The notes below the pieces were generated by a model. The model was not told where the DNA came from. It saw only the letters and a list, made by a program, of their open reading frames with translations, and did no database searches. Below, in pieces: positions 14,334 to 23,363 of a DNA stretch of 33,444 nucleotides (its first letter is position 1; each line of letters opens with the position of its first letter). The stretch comes from Liquorilactobacillus mali. GTDB taxonomy: Bacteria; Bacillota; Bacilli; Lactobacillales; Lactobacillaceae. Both the position numbers and the translations under genes were made by a program. The stretch covers positions 19,903 through 53,346 of the forward strand of contig NZ_JQAR01000014.1 of assembly GCF_001437155.1 (NCBI RefSeq). The letters run 5' to 3'.

Positions 14334-15191
14334 ATGTTAATCGCCCTAATACCTGCAATTGCGTGGGGAAGTATCGGGTTAGTAAGTGGAAAGTTAGGTG
14401 GAAGTGCCAATCAGCAAACCTTGGGGATGACTTGGGGTGCCCTGCTTTTCAGCATATTGACTACGATTGTTTTTTGGCATCATATAGTTTTAAATACAAC
14501 TGTAGAAGTTTGGATTGTTGGTATAGTATCTGGCCTTTTTTGGAGTTTAGGTCAGAATCAGCAGTTTCACTCGATGAAGGCAATTGGTATTTCTAATACA
14601 GTCCCACTTTCTACGGGCTTACAATTGGTTTTTAATGCACTTGCTGGAGTGGTTTTATTCAGAGAGTGGACAACTTCACATCAAATTTCACTTGGAACAT
14701 TGGCACTTTTCATTCTGATTGTTGGTGCCACACTGACATCATTGAGAGACAATAAAGCTGCAAAAGAAAATAAGGCAGATAATTGGTCTCTCGGAATAAA
14801 GGCACTGGCACTATCAACTTTAGGGTATGTTGGATACGCCGTAGTTGTTAAGTGGACAGGGGTAGATACTAAATCAATGGTATTGCCACAAGCCTTGGGA
14901 ATGGTTCTGGGTGCAAGTTTCTTTGCATTTGGTAAAGATGCTTTACGGAAAGAAACATATAAGAATGTGATTACTGGTCTTGTATGGGGAACAGGGAACT
15001 TCTTTATGTTCTTGGCAATTCCACTGGTTGGACTTGCAATCAGTTACTCATTCTCGCAGATGGGAATAATAATTTCGACATTTGGAAGTATTTTACTATT
15101 GGGTGAGAAAAAAACTACAAAGGAATTGGGATTCATCACTTTTGGTTCGATCCTAATAATTATTGGCGGAATTCTGTTGTCCAATATCTAA
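14334..15191 (+). CDS. GRP-family sugar uptake protein (GlcU/RbsU type)
   Basis: A 285-residue membrane protein with about ten hydrophobic helices, matching the glucose/ribose uptake (GRP) family, whose members carry glucose (GlcU) or ribose (RbsU) by proton symport. Family traits are the N-terminal LIALIPAIAWGSIGLVSGKLGG, the TWGALLFS segment, GLFWSLGQNQQFHSMKAIGIS, and a repeated second half including GLVWGTGNFFMFLAIPLVG. The substrate cannot be decided from sequence. The next gene, pgi, would handle glucose 6-phosphate, but a terminator separates the two. The ATG at 14334 has GAGG at suitable distance. Confidence 0.88.
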   Translation: MLIALIPAIAWGSIGLVSGKLGGSANQQTLGMTWGALLFSILTTIVFWHHIVLNTTVEVWIVGIVSGLFWSLGQNQQFHSMKAIGISNTVPLSTGLQLVFNALAGVVLFREWTTSHQISLGTLALFILIVGATLTSLRDNKAAKENKADNWSLGIKALALSTLGYVGYAVVVKWTGVDTKSMVLPQALGMVLGASFFAFGKDALRKETYKNVITGLVWGTGNFFMFLAIPLVGLAISYSFSQMGIIISTFGSILLLGEKKTTKELGFITFGSILIIIGGILLSNI

Positions 15192-15213
15192 TACATTATT
15201 TTATGAATTATCG

Positions 15214-15251
15214 AGGCTGAACTAAAGTTTAAATTTTAGGCAGCCTTTTTA
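15214..15251 (+). terminator. Terminator after the sugar transporter gene
   Basis: AGGCTG at 15214-15219 pairs with CAGCCT at 15241-15246, with an inner CTAAA/TTTAG stem, then a T run. Confidence 0.8.
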
Positions 15252-15296
15252 TTTTATAGTTATTTAACTGGATGTTTAAAATAAATTAAATTATAA

Positions 15297-15345
15297 TGTA
15301 AGTGTATTGTAAGTCGTTGTAAGTTGTTTGTAAGTAACTTTAAGT
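15297..15345 (+). repeat. Five helically phased TGTAAGT repeats upstream of pgi
   Basis: TGTAAGT occurs at 15297, 15308, 15318 and 15329, and TTTAAGT at 15339. The spacings of 11, 10, 11 and 10 bp average one DNA helical turn. Half-sites read TGTAAG-N5-TGTAAG, close to the WalR consensus TGTWAH-N5-TGTWAH. The complement CTTACA is also close to the PhoP box TT(A/T/C)ACA. The array ends about 28 bases before the -35 position of pgi. Confidence 0.7.
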
Positions 15346-15396
15346 ATATTTGCTTGATTTTTCGTAAAAAAGACGCACAAACTGAGAATTATATTG

Positions 15397-15402
15397 TATA
15401 AT
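15397..15402 (+). promoter_or_regulatory. -10 box of pgi with no matching -35
   Basis: A perfect TATAAT, 40 bases before the ATG. The -35 position (about 15374-15379, CGCACA) does not resemble TTGACA, as expected for a promoter that depends on an activator. Confidence 0.6.
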
Positions 15403-15441
15403 GACGTTGGAATAAAAAAGAATAAAAAGGAGATACCCATA

Positions 15442-16791
15442 ATGGCACATATTTCATTTGATAGCTCTAACTTAACAAAATTTATTCACGATAATGAATT
15501 AGGAGAAATGCAAGCGCTTGTTTCGGCTGTAGACAAGGAATTACGTGAAGGTACCGGTGCAGGAAATGACTTTAGAGGTTTTTTGAATTTACCTGCTGAT
15601 TTTGACAAAGAAGAATTTGCAAGAATTAAGAAGGCAGCAAAAAAAATCCAATCAGATTCTGAAGTTTTAATTGTAATTGGAATAGGTGGTTCTTATTTAG
15701 GAGCTCGTGCAGCAATTGAATTTATTCATCATGGTTTCTTTAATCTGCTTCCTGCTGAAAAGAGAAATGCGCCACAAATCTTTTTTGCGGGTAATTCAAT
15801 TAGTTCAACATATGTACATGATTTACTTGAATTAGTTGGTGATCGTGACTTCTCAGTTAATGTTATTTCTAAATCTGGAACGACAACTGAACCTTCAATC
15901 GCCTTTCGTGTTTTCAAGGAAAAATTGATTAAAAAATATGGTAAAGAAGCTGCTAAGGAACGTATCTACGCGACAACTGATCGTGCACGCGGGGCTTTGA
16001 AGACTGAAGCAGATGCTGAGGGATACGAGACTTTTGTCATTCCCGATGATGTTGGTGGCCGTTTCTCCGTGTTGACACCAGTTGGATTATTGCCAATTGC
16101 TGCATCGGGTGCAGATGTAGATGCAATCATGCAAGGAGCTGAAGATGCTCGGGTTGCTTATCAAGATGCTGATTTGAAGAAAAATGAAGCGTATCAGTAC
16201 GCTGCATTACGCAATATTCTTTATCGTAAGGGCTATACAACAGAAATCTTGGAAAACTATGAGCCATCACTCCAGTATTTTTCAGAATGGTGGAAACAAT
16301 TGATGGGTGAGTCTGAAGGAAAGGATCAAAAGGGAATTTACCCTTCATCAGCTAACTTCTCAACAGACCTACATTCATTAGGACAATACATTCAAGAAGG
16401 TCGTCGCAATTTAATGGAGACAGTTATAAAAGTTGCTAAGCCAAATCATGATGTAGAGATACCAAAGGAAAAAGAAAATCTAGATGGTTTGAGATATCTT
16501 GAAGGAAAATCAATGGATTATGTCAACACAAAGGCATTCCAAGGTGTTGTTTTGGCACATACAGATGGGGATGTACCTAATATGATTGTGAATATTCCAG
16601 ATCGCAGTGCGTATACTCTTGGATACACAATCTACTTCTTTGAGATAGCTGTTGCAATTTCTGGTTACTTAAATGGAATTAATCCATTCAACCAACCAGG
16701 TGTTGAAGCATACAAGAAGAATATGTTCGCATTATTGAATAGACCAGGATATGAAGATCTAAGCAAGGAATTGAATGATCGTTTGAAGTAA
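15442..16791 (+). CDS. pgi: Glucose-6-phosphate isomerase
   Basis: Interconverts glucose 6-phosphate and fructose 6-phosphate in the cytosol. The 449 residues match the shorter bacterial form. Visible motifs: [16 protein letters not shown] (phosphate-binding region), [17 protein letters not shown] signature 1 ([14 protein letters not shown]) and signature 2 ([15 protein letters not shown]) carrying the late catalytic region. The ATG at 15442 follows AAAAGGAGA; an in-frame TTG at 15394 lies in the promoter and is excluded. The gene stands alone between two terminators and is preceded by the phased repeats described above. Confidence 0.97.
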   Translation: MAHISFDSSNLTKFIHDNELGEMQALVSAVDKELREGTGAGNDFRGFLNLPADFDKEEFARIKKAAKKIQSDSEVLIVIGIGGSYLGARAAIEFIHHGFFNLLPAEKRNAPQIFFAGNSISSTYVHDLLELVGDRDFSVNVISKSGTTTEPSIAFRVFKEKLIKKYGKEAAKERIYATTDRARGALKTEADAEGYETFVIPDDVGGRFSVLTPVGLLPIAASGADVDAIMQGAEDARVAYQDADLKKNEAYQYAALRNILYRKGYTTEILENYEPSLQYFSEWWKQLMGESEGKDQKGIYPSSANFSTDLHSLGQYIQEGRRNLMETVIKVAKPNHDVEIPKEKENLDGLRYLEGKSMDYVNTKAFQGVVLAHTDGDVPNMIVNIPDRSAYTLGYTIYFFEIAVAISGYLNGINPFNQPGVEAYKKNMFALLNRPGYEDLSKELNDRLK

Positions 16792-16835
16792 TAGGTTTTA
16801 AAGAGATATGCTAAGAATCAAGTTTGCATTAATCT

Positions 16836-16893
16836 AGTACAAGTTGACTTTGTGTTGTTGTAACAACACAAAAGTTTAACTTGTACTTTTTTT
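16836..16893 (+). terminator. Long hairpin terminator after pgi
   Basis: AGTACAAGTT at 16836-16845 pairs with AACTTGTACT at 16879-16888, and an inner GTGTTGTT pairs with AACAACAC, with two small bulges. A run of T follows. Confidence 0.9.
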
Positions 16894-16945
16894 TAATAAA
16901 GATAATAATTGTTTTTGTAAGCAGTGAAGCGTTGGAGGTAAAGAG

Positions 16946-17878
16946 ATGAGAAAGAAAAATTTATTCGTGAGTGCAGTTTTAGGCACGGGTATTGCAGGAG
17001 CAGTTTTGGTGAGTGAATATTTGTTTAAATTTGCGTTTAAAAGAGTTGACTATGTTCCAGAGGCGGCCGCTGATAAACAAAAATATGCTGACAGTTACTG
17101 GAAATACGTGGAATGGTTTAAGAAAACTACTAAAGAACATTGGACTTTCTCAATTGATAATGAAAAAGAAAGCATGTCTGCATACTTTATAAAAGCTAAG
17201 AGCAGTTCACCAAACGTCGTGATCATTTCACATGGATACAAGGGTAATGGCGAGACAATGGCAAGTTATGCAAAGATGTTCTATGATATGGGATACAATA
17301 TCTTGTTGCCCGATGATCGAGGTCACGGTGAAAGTGCGGGTAAGTATATTAGTTTTGGATGGCTTGATAGATTGGATTATCTGAGGTGGATCAATAAGGT
17401 AATCTACCGGATCGGAGCAAAGGCAAAAATCGTTTTGTTTGGGGTCAGCATGGGTGCTGCAACTGTTGAGATGTTGAGTGGCGAAGACCTACCTCCTCAA
17501 GTTGCATGTATCATAGCAGATTGTGGATACTCTAGCATTCATGAAGAGTTAACTTATTTATTGAAGCAGCAATTTCATTTACCAAAATATCCATTTTATC
17601 CATTAGTCAGTACAATTAACCATAGACGGCTAGGATATTATCTAGATGATATTTCATCGATTGAGCAATTAAAGAAAAATCACTTGCCAATCTTTTTTAT
17701 CCACGGTGAAAAAGATGACTATGTTCCAAGTTATATGGCACTGGAGAATTATCGAGCAACAAATGCTGCAAAAGAATTGTGGATTGTAAAGGGTGCAAGT
17801 CACGCTGAAAGCTATTGGATTAATCCTGCTGAGTACAAAAAGCATATCGAAGATTTTTTAGACAAATATTTTATTTAA
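16946..17878 (+). CDS. Alpha/beta hydrolase with N-terminal membrane anchor
   Basis: A 310-residue hydrolase of the serine-nucleophile alpha/beta fold. Residues 8-28 form a signal anchor, so the catalytic domain probably sits outside the membrane or is membrane bound. The catalytic set is visible: the nucleophile Ser168 in GVSMGAA, Asp257 in HGEKDDYVP and His286 in GASHAESY. The oxyanion region is SHGYKGNGE and a lid precedes the acid residue. Similar proteins in Firmicutes are annotated only as alpha/beta hydrolases, and no substrate can be proposed. The ATG at 16946 has TGGAGG upstream. Only 15 bases separate it from hisK, so the two are probably co-transcribed. Confidence 0.88.
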   Translation: MRKKNLFVSAVLGTGIAGAVLVSEYLFKFAFKRVDYVPEAAADKQKYADSYWKYVEWFKKTTKEHWTFSIDNEKESMSAYFIKAKSSSPNVVIISHGYKGNGETMASYAKMFYDMGYNILLPDDRGHGESAGKYISFGWLDRLDYLRWINKVIYRIGAKAKIVLFGVSMGAATVEMLSGEDLPPQVACIIADCGYSSIHEELTYLLKQQFHLPKYPFYPLVSTINHRRLGYYLDDISSIEQLKKNHLPIFFIHGEKDDYVPSYMALENYRATNAAKELWIVKGASHAESYWINPAEYKKHIEDFLDKYFI

Positions 17879-17893
17879 ATGAGGTGAAATTTT

Positions 17894-18739
17894 ATGAAAA
17901 AAGATGGGCACACACATACAGAACTTTGCCCGCATGGATCGGGTGATTCTACTGCAGAAATGATTGAAAAGGCGATCGAACTTGGTTTTTCAGAATATTG
18001 TATTACTGAACATGCACCATTGCCAAAGAGGTTTGCGTCAGAATTTAGAGGAAGCATCGAGGGTTTAGAAACAGCATCACTTGAGTGGTCTCAATTGGAT
18101 GATTATTTTAAATTATGTGCGAACTTACAAAAGAAATATGGTGATGTTATCAACATTAAGGTTGGATTTGAAGTTGATTATCTGCCCGGATTTGAGAAAG
18201 AAATCAAGCAATTTTTGGATGAGTATGGAGCACAAACACAGGAAAATATTTTATCGGTTCATTTTATGAAAGGAACAGATAATGGTTTTTGGTGCGTCGA
18301 TTACGATACAGTAGAGTTTGCTGATGGTTTTTCGAATTTTTTGGCAGATCCGCGAAATCTGTATCATAGATATCTTGAGCTTATTCAGCAGGCCGTTTCA
18401 GCAAACTTGGGAAAATATGCACCACAAAGAATAGGACATATGAACCTGATTAAAAAGTACCAAGATTATTTTGAATTACCAGCAAAATTTGATGCTAATA
18501 ATCTTGAATTGATTACCGGTATTTTAAATAATATTAAAAGACAAAAGCGAGAGTTGGACTTTAATACAGCTGGATTGTATAAACCATATTGCAATGAGGT
18601 ATATCCAGGGAGCCAGATTATCCAGATGGCTTGCGAAAAGAAGATTCCACTTGTATTTGGATCTGATGCACATTCAATCGCAGAGGTCGGGCATGGATAT
18701 CATCTAACAGATTTTATAGAAACACTTGACAGAAAGTAG
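17894..18739 (+). CDS. hisK: Histidinol-phosphatase, PHP family (HisJ/HisK)
   Basis: Removes phosphate from L-histidinol phosphate, the step between HisC and HisD, in the cytosol. The PHP metal-binding motifs are present: DGHTHTELCPHG at the N-terminus, ITEHAPLP, GFEVDYLPG, LSVHFMKGT, RIGHMNLIKKY and the final FGSDAHS. The 281-residue length is typical of the HisJ group. The ATG at 17894 follows GAGGTG. It precedes the T-box-controlled his operon, whose likely promoter lies at its 3' end, and it supplies the phosphatase missing from that operon because hisB here is only the dehydratase. Confidence 0.92.
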   Translation: MKKDGHTHTELCPHGSGDSTAEMIEKAIELGFSEYCITEHAPLPKRFASEFRGSIEGLETASLEWSQLDDYFKLCANLQKKYGDVINIKVGFEVDYLPGFEKEIKQFLDEYGAQTQENILSVHFMKGTDNGFWCVDYDTVEFADGFSNFLADPRNLYHRYLELIQQAVSANLGKYAPQRIGHMNLIKKYQDYFELPAKFDANNLELITGILNNIKRQKRELDFNTAGLYKPYCNEVYPGSQIIQMACEKKIPLVFGSDAHSIAEVGHGYHLTDFIETLDRK

Positions 18740-18754
18740 GTTCGAGTGTATGCT
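18726..18754 (+). promoter_or_regulatory. Candidate promoter of the his operon, inside the 3' end of hisK
   Basis: A perfect TTGACA at 18726-18731, a 17-bp spacer and TATGCT at 18749-18754. A transcript would begin near 18761, about 40 bases before Stem I of the T-box. Confidence 0.55.
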
Positions 18755-18798
18755 TATCTAAAATTAATGAAACTAATATATTTTTAATAAAGAATGAT

Positions 18799-19058
18799 TT
18801 TGATTAGGAGAGTAGTCAATTACCGCTCGTGAAGAGAGTCTCTGGTGCTGGAAAGGGGATCGAAGTGATTGGTGAAACACACCTATGAATCAATGAATCA
18901 AACGCCGTTGTTGGCTAGTAGATTTACTCGGATAAGCTCGTTAAAGCTGTTGAATTTGTATTCAACATGAGGTTAGTACTGTGAGGTACTGACAAATTGA
19001 GGTGGAACCGCGGTGATCGTCCTCTTAGTCTAATTTTAGACTAAGAGGACTTTTTTAT
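18799..19058 (+). promoter_or_regulatory. T-box leader, His specificity
   Basis: A tRNA-sensing leader that permits transcription when tRNA-His is uncharged. The conserved T-box sequence AGGTGGAACCGCG is at 19000-19012. Stem I closes by pairing TTTGATT (18799-18805) with AATCAAA (18896-18902). The specifier is read as CAC at 18878-18880 in the context GAAACACACC, comparable to the usual placement before ACC. The terminator arms are 19019-19033 and 19036-19050, followed by T residues. It fills nearly all of the 339-base gap between hisK and hisZ. The T-box call is firm; the specifier position is read by eye. Confidence 0.93.
19019..19058 (+). terminator. Attenuator terminator of the T-box leader
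   Basis: A perfect 15-bp stem (GTCCTCTTAGTCTAA with its complement ending at 19050) followed by six T. It competes with the antiterminator that uses the T-box sequence. Confidence 0.93.
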
Positions 19059-19078
19059 TTTTAAGGAGGCATTAACGG

Positions 19079-20248
19079 ATGCATAAAGTCAATTTACCAT
19101 TAGGTACAAGGGATGGATTTGGAAAACGTGAGTCAAAGAAATATCACATTAAAACTGAAATTGAGAAGAAACTTCTTGAGAACAATTTCATGAAAGTAAG
19201 TACTCCTTTGCTGGAACACAAAGAGGTTTTTGCAGATTTTGACCTTAAACAGATGGGTACATATCAATTACTTGATAGTAATGATGACAGCTTGATATTG
19301 CGCCCCGATCTAACATTACCATTGGCACGCTTTTTGGCTACTAATAATGTGAAACTCCCACAAAGATTTTATTATGTTGGTGAACGTTTCAAGATATCGA
19401 AGGCTTTATCTGGCAAATATAATCAGATGACACAGGCAGGAATTGAAATTGTGGGGTACCCTTCAATTCGAGCAGAACTTGAATGTATGCTCTTGATTAA
19501 TCAAATCAGTACAGAATTTCTCCAAGGGAAAGTCCAAATAGAACTAGGACATGCACAATTTGCTAACAGTATTCTAGATGAATTAACACAAGATGAACTC
19601 TTAAAAAAGCAGATCAAGACGGAATTATTCAGAAAGAATATGCCAAAATATCTTGCTTATATATCTGTTTTTAAAGACAGAAAAGAGTATGAATTCTTAG
19701 AAAAATGGCCGCGTTTATTTGGAAATATTTCTTGGGTTTTACGTAAAATAAAAGAATATGTATTACCAGAAAAAGCACAGCAGATCATCAATGAATTGAC
19801 TCAGGTTACTTCTTGGCTGGAACAACTGCCGAATCAGAAGGTTTTGCTAGATTTGAGCGTTGCTCCTCCACAAAATTATTATACTGGGATTACTTTCAAA
19901 GGTTTTATGGAAAGTATTTCTGAATATGTTTTTAGTGGCGGTAGATATGATCAATTATTGGAAAATTTTCAAGAACAGGCTGAACCTGCTGTGGGAATGG
20001 GAATTGATTTGGAAATACTTGCGGATTTTTCTACTATTTCAGTACAAAAAGAAAGAAAAGATTTATTATACTATCAACCTAATCAACTTGGTCTAGTAAA
20101 TAAGATTCTTAATGAGCATAAATTTGAATTGTCAATGGAAGACGACTTAAAAAAAGCATTTATTGCTGCACGAAGGCAAAATACTAAATTATATATGATT
20201 GATGAAGGAGGTAATTTACGAAATGTCACTGAAGATTGCTTTGACTAA
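19079..20248 (+). CDS. hisZ: ATP phosphoribosyltransferase regulatory subunit
   Basis: A catalytically inactive relative of histidyl-tRNA synthetase that forms the active complex with the short HisG and gives feedback control by histidine. It resembles the HisRS core: motif 2 region QRFYYVGERFK, LRPDLTLPLARF, and late FSGGRYDQLLENF and AVGMGIDLE. The 389 residues end without the HisRS anticodon-binding domain, as in HisZ. The ATG at 19079 follows AAGGAGG. Its 3' end overlaps hisG by 26 bases. First gene of the T-box-controlled operon. Confidence 0.95.
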   Translation: MHKVNLPLGTRDGFGKRESKKYHIKTEIEKKLLENNFMKVSTPLLEHKEVFADFDLKQMGTYQLLDSNDDSLILRPDLTLPLARFLATNNVKLPQRFYYVGERFKISKALSGKYNQMTQAGIEIVGYPSIRAELECMLLINQISTEFLQGKVQIELGHAQFANSILDELTQDELLKKQIKTELFRKNMPKYLAYISVFKDRKEYEFLEKWPRLFGNISWVLRKIKEYVLPEKAQQIINELTQVTSWLEQLPNQKVLLDLSVAPPQNYYTGITFKGFMESISEYVFSGGRYDQLLENFQEQAEPAVGMGIDLEILADFSTISVQKERKDLLYYQPNQLGLVNKILNEHKFELSMEDDLKKAFIAARRQNTKLYMIDEGGNLRNVTEDCFD

Positions 20249-20864
20249 GGGAAGAATTGAGGAACCAGTGATCGAGTTGCTTACTGCTGCTGGAGTTGAT
20301 TGCGAGCCGCTTAAAAACAAGAAAAGAAAATTAATAATTAATACTTCTGATGGAGAGTATCAGTTCATTTTAGCCAAGGGGCCAGATGTTACAACGTATT
20401 TAAATTCTGGAGTTGTAGATATTGGGATCGTTGGGAGTGACATCTTGACAGAACATCGTAATGAACAGTATGAATTACTGGATTTAGGAATTGGAAAGTG
20501 TCAATTTGTACTTGCCTCGACTACAGACTTTGAGATTAACAAGGAAGGACGCAGAGTAATCGGAACAAAATATCCACTGATTACGCAAAAGTATTTTGAA
20601 TCATTAGGACAAGATGTTGAGGTGATCAAGATTGAAGGTTCAGTAGAATTGGCACCATTGATAGGATTAGCTGACGCAATTGTCGATATCACAGAAACGG
20701 GGACAACATTAAGGGAAAATAATCTTTTTGTTTACGATTATTTGGACAAAGTGTCAACAAGATTTGTTGCTAATAGAATGTCATTAAAACAAAAAGCGCG
20801 TGAAATATATTCATTAGTAGATAAGTTGGAAAAAGTTATTAAAAATAAAGAATTAATAAAATAG
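20223..20864 (+). CDS. hisG: ATP phosphoribosyltransferase catalytic subunit, short form
   Basis: Catalyses the first committed step, condensing ATP and PRPP. The 213 residues are the short form that needs HisZ, which is present just upstream. Motifs: ALTKGRIEEPVIELL at the start, GPDVTTYLNSGVVDIGIVG, KYPLITQKYF, and the PRPP-binding loop DITETGTTLRENNL. The ATG at 20223 is chosen because GGAGG lies about eight bases upstream and the product starts MSLKIALTKGR. The in-frame start at 20199 would add residues coded within hisZ. Confidence 0.95.
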   Translation: MSLKIALTKGRIEEPVIELLTAAGVDCEPLKNKKRKLIINTSDGEYQFILAKGPDVTTYLNSGVVDIGIVGSDILTEHRNEQYELLDLGIGKCQFVLASTTDFEINKEGRRVIGTKYPLITQKYFESLGQDVEVIKIEGSVELAPLIGLADAIVDITETGTTLRENNLFVYDYLDKVSTRFVANRMSLKQKAREIYSLVDKLEKVIKNKELIK

Positions 20865-20875
20865 GGGCGGAAAAA

Positions 20876-22162
20876 ATGAAAATATATCGTGAATCTTTAA
20901 TTGAAATGAAGAAGATAGTTGCAAGATTAACTGAGCAGACAACCGATTTAGAAATTGAACGACGCGTTGCTGCAATTGTTGAAAATGTTAGAAAAAATGG
21001 TGATGAAGCACTTAAAGATTATGAACAAAAATTCGATGGTATTTCACTAGACAATTTCAAAGTACCTACAGCAAAAATTGATGAGGCTTATGATAATCTT
21101 TCGAGTGAAATTAAGGAATCATTGCTGTTGGCAAAGAAGAACATCATCAGTTATCACGAGCTTGAAAAAGAACAAGGCTTTATTGATACTAATACTCCCG
21201 GAATTATTAGGGGGCAGAAAGTTACACCGCTAGAACGAGTTGGTATCTATGTACCAGGCGGTACAGCCGCATATCCTTCAACAATTCTGATGACGACATT
21301 GCCTGCAAAAATTGCCGGTGTAGGTGAAGTTATCATGGTGACACCACCACAAAAAGATGGAATCAGTCAAACTGTTTTGGCAGCCGCAAAAATTGCTGGT
21401 GTTGACGCTGTTTACCAAATTGGTGGAGCACAGGCAATTGCAGCTTTGGCATATGGAACAGAAACAGTACCCGCTGTTAACAAGATTGTCGGACCGGGAA
21501 ATATTTATGTTGCAACTGCGAAAAAACAGGTTTTCGGTAAGGTTGCAATTGACATGGTTGCAGGCCCTTCAGAGATTGGTATATTGGCTGATAAGAATGC
21601 CAAGCCTAACGAATTGGCTGCTGACTTACTTTCTCAAGCAGAACACGATGTCCGTGCCCGTGCAATTTTAATAACGGATGATGAACAGCTAGCACAAGCA
21701 GTTAGCGATCAAGTAACAAAACAATTAGCAACGCTTCCTCGTAAGGATATAGCAACAAGGTCAATTAATGAACGAGGATTTATCGCCGTAATGAAATCTA
21801 TTCCGGAAATGTTTGAATTGATGAATGTTGTTGCTCCAGAGCACTTGGAAGTACAGCTTGAAGATGCAATGAAATATTTGAGCTTAATCAGAAATGCAGG
21901 CTCGGTCTTTTTGGGCAGGTATGCAAGTGAACCACTCGGAGATTATGTTGCAGGACCAAATCATGTATTACCAACTGGTGGTACAGCTAAGTTTTCATCT
22001 CCATTAGGTGTTTATGATTTTGTTAAGAAAACATCATTTATCAATTTTTCAAAAGAATCACTGGCAGACGATTTAAAAGCTATTACAACACTTGCCCGTG
22101 CTGAAGGACTCGAGGCACATGCCCGTGCTATTGAAGAAAGATTCAATCAAAAGGAGAATTAA
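20876..22162 (+). CDS. hisD: Histidinol dehydrogenase
   Basis: A zinc enzyme that oxidises L-histidinol to L-histidine in two NAD-dependent steps, the last of the pathway. 428 residues, the normal length. Motifs: [15 protein letters not shown] (nucleotide binding), [25 protein letters not shown], the zinc and catalytic region [22 protein letters not shown] (catalytic Glu-His) and [14 protein letters not shown]. The ATG at 20876 follows GGGGCGG. One base separates its stop from hisB. Confidence 0.97.
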   Translation: MKIYRESLIEMKKIVARLTEQTTDLEIERRVAAIVENVRKNGDEALKDYEQKFDGISLDNFKVPTAKIDEAYDNLSSEIKESLLLAKKNIISYHELEKEQGFIDTNTPGIIRGQKVTPLERVGIYVPGGTAAYPSTILMTTLPAKIAGVGEVIMVTPPQKDGISQTVLAAAKIAGVDAVYQIGGAQAIAALAYGTETVPAVNKIVGPGNIYVATAKKQVFGKVAIDMVAGPSEIGILADKNAKPNELAADLLSQAEHDVRARAILITDDEQLAQAVSDQVTKQLATLPRKDIATRSINERGFIAVMKSIPEMFELMNVVAPEHLEVQLEDAMKYLSLIRNAGSVFLGRYASEPLGDYVAGPNHVLPTGGTAKFSSPLGVYDFVKKTSFINFSKESLADDLKAITTLARAEGLEAHARAIEERFNQKEN

Positions 22163-22163
22163 T

Positions 22164-22748
22164 ATGAGAGAAGCTGAGGTTACAAGGAATACTGCAGAAA
22201 CAAAAATAAAAATTAAGTTGAACTTAGATAAGCAAACAGGAATCAAAATTAATACGGGAGTTGGTTTCTTTGATCATATGCTGACGCTCTTTGCAAAGCA
22301 TGGACGTTTTGGCCTGGAAGTAATAGCAGATGGCGATTTAAATGTTGATCCACATCATACAGTTGAGGATACTGGGATTGTTTTAGGAATGTGTTTTAAG
22401 GAAGCTTTGGGAGAAAAAAAGCAAATTGAAAGATACGGAACGGCTTTCGTGCCAATGGATGAAACACTTGGCCGGGTTTGTGTTGATTTGAGTGGACGTT
22501 CATATCTTGTTTTTAAAGCAGAATTAGAGAATCCACGCTTAGGTGACTTTGAAACTGAAATTGTGGAAGATTTCTTCCAGGCGGTTGCATTTAGTACTGA
22601 GATGAACTTACACGCTGAAATTCTGTATGGGAGAAATACGCACCATAAGATTGAAAGCTTATTCAAAGCATTTGGCAGGGCAATGAGAAAAGCAGTAACA
22701 ATTAATCCAGAGATTGAAGGTGTGAACTCAACGAAAGGAGTGATTTAA
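22164..22748 (+). CDS. hisB: Imidazoleglycerol-phosphate dehydratase
   Basis: A manganese enzyme that dehydrates imidazoleglycerol phosphate to imidazoleacetol phosphate. The 194 residues are the monofunctional form without the N-terminal phosphatase of E. coli HisB, consistent with a separate hisK. The duplicated metal motifs are visible: [17 protein letters not shown] and later [13 protein letters not shown], with DLSGRSYL between. The ATG at 22164 follows AAAGGAG with correct spacing. The frame is open back to 22092, but that region codes for the end of hisD. Confidence 0.96.
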   Translation: MREAEVTRNTAETKIKIKLNLDKQTGIKINTGVGFFDHMLTLFAKHGRFGLEVIADGDLNVDPHHTVEDTGIVLGMCFKEALGEKKQIERYGTAFVPMDETLGRVCVDLSGRSYLVFKAELENPRLGDFETEIVEDFFQAVAFSTEMNLHAEILYGRNTHHKIESLFKAFGRAMRKAVTINPEIEGVNSTKGVI

Positions 22749-23363
22749 GTGCTCTCAATAATCGACTATGATGCAGGAAACACATTCAATGTAATTAAGG
22801 CATTTAAATATCTTGGAATTGAGGTTCAGTTAACAGATAATCCAGAGAAAATTATGAAAAGTTCTGGATTAATATTACCTGGCGTGGGTGCATTCGGACC
22901 CGCAATGGAAACTTTAGAGAAAAAGAATTTAATTGGTGTTATTAAAGAAGCAGTTTTGGTCAATAAAATACCTTTGTTAGGAATTTGTCTCGGAATGCAG
23001 ATGCTTTTTGAAAAATCAAGTGAATATGGGAACCATAAGGGGTTAGGCCTAATCCCAGGCAAAATTAGTGCTATTCCAGAAAAAAGTGGATTGAAAGTTC
23101 CTCAAATGGGCTGGAATGAGAACCATCTTAAGAAAGATGAAACTGATTTTGAATTTATTGCTAATGAATATACATATTTTGTACATTCATATTACGCAGT
23201 CTGCGACAAGCAATATTTAATTTCAACAGTGGACTATGGGGTGGAAATACCCGCTATGGTTCAAAATAAGAATGTTTTTGGAACACAATTTCATCCTGAA
23301 AAAAGTGGTAAGGTAGGATTAAATATTCTAAAAACATTTTCAGAGAAGGTGGTTAAACAATGA
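22749..23363 (+). CDS. hisH: Imidazole glycerol phosphate synthase, glutamine amidotransferase subunit
   Basis: A class I glutaminase that passes ammonia to HisF. The triad is complete: Cys80 in LLGICLGMQML, with His182 and Glu184 in FHPEKSG. The PQMGWNENH and FVHSYYA segments are typical of HisH. 204 residues, normal. It starts with GTG immediately after the hisB stop, with AAAGGAG at good spacing, and overlaps hisA by four bases (ATGA). Confidence 0.96.
   Translation: MLSIIDYDAGNTFNVIKAFKYLGIEVQLTDNPEKIMKSSGLILPGVGAFGPAMETLEKKNLIGVIKEAVLVNKIPLLGICLGMQMLFEKSSEYGNHKGLGLIPGKISAIPEKSGLKVPQMGWNENHLKKDETDFEFIANEYTYFVHSYYAVCDKQYLISTVDYGVEIPAMVQNKNVFGTQFHPEKSGKVGLNILKTFSEKVVKQ

Noticed and set aside
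19079-20248. Histidyl-tRNA synthetase instead of HisZ
   Set aside because: The anticodon-binding domain is missing, the gene is directly followed by a short hisG, and it is the first gene of a his operon.
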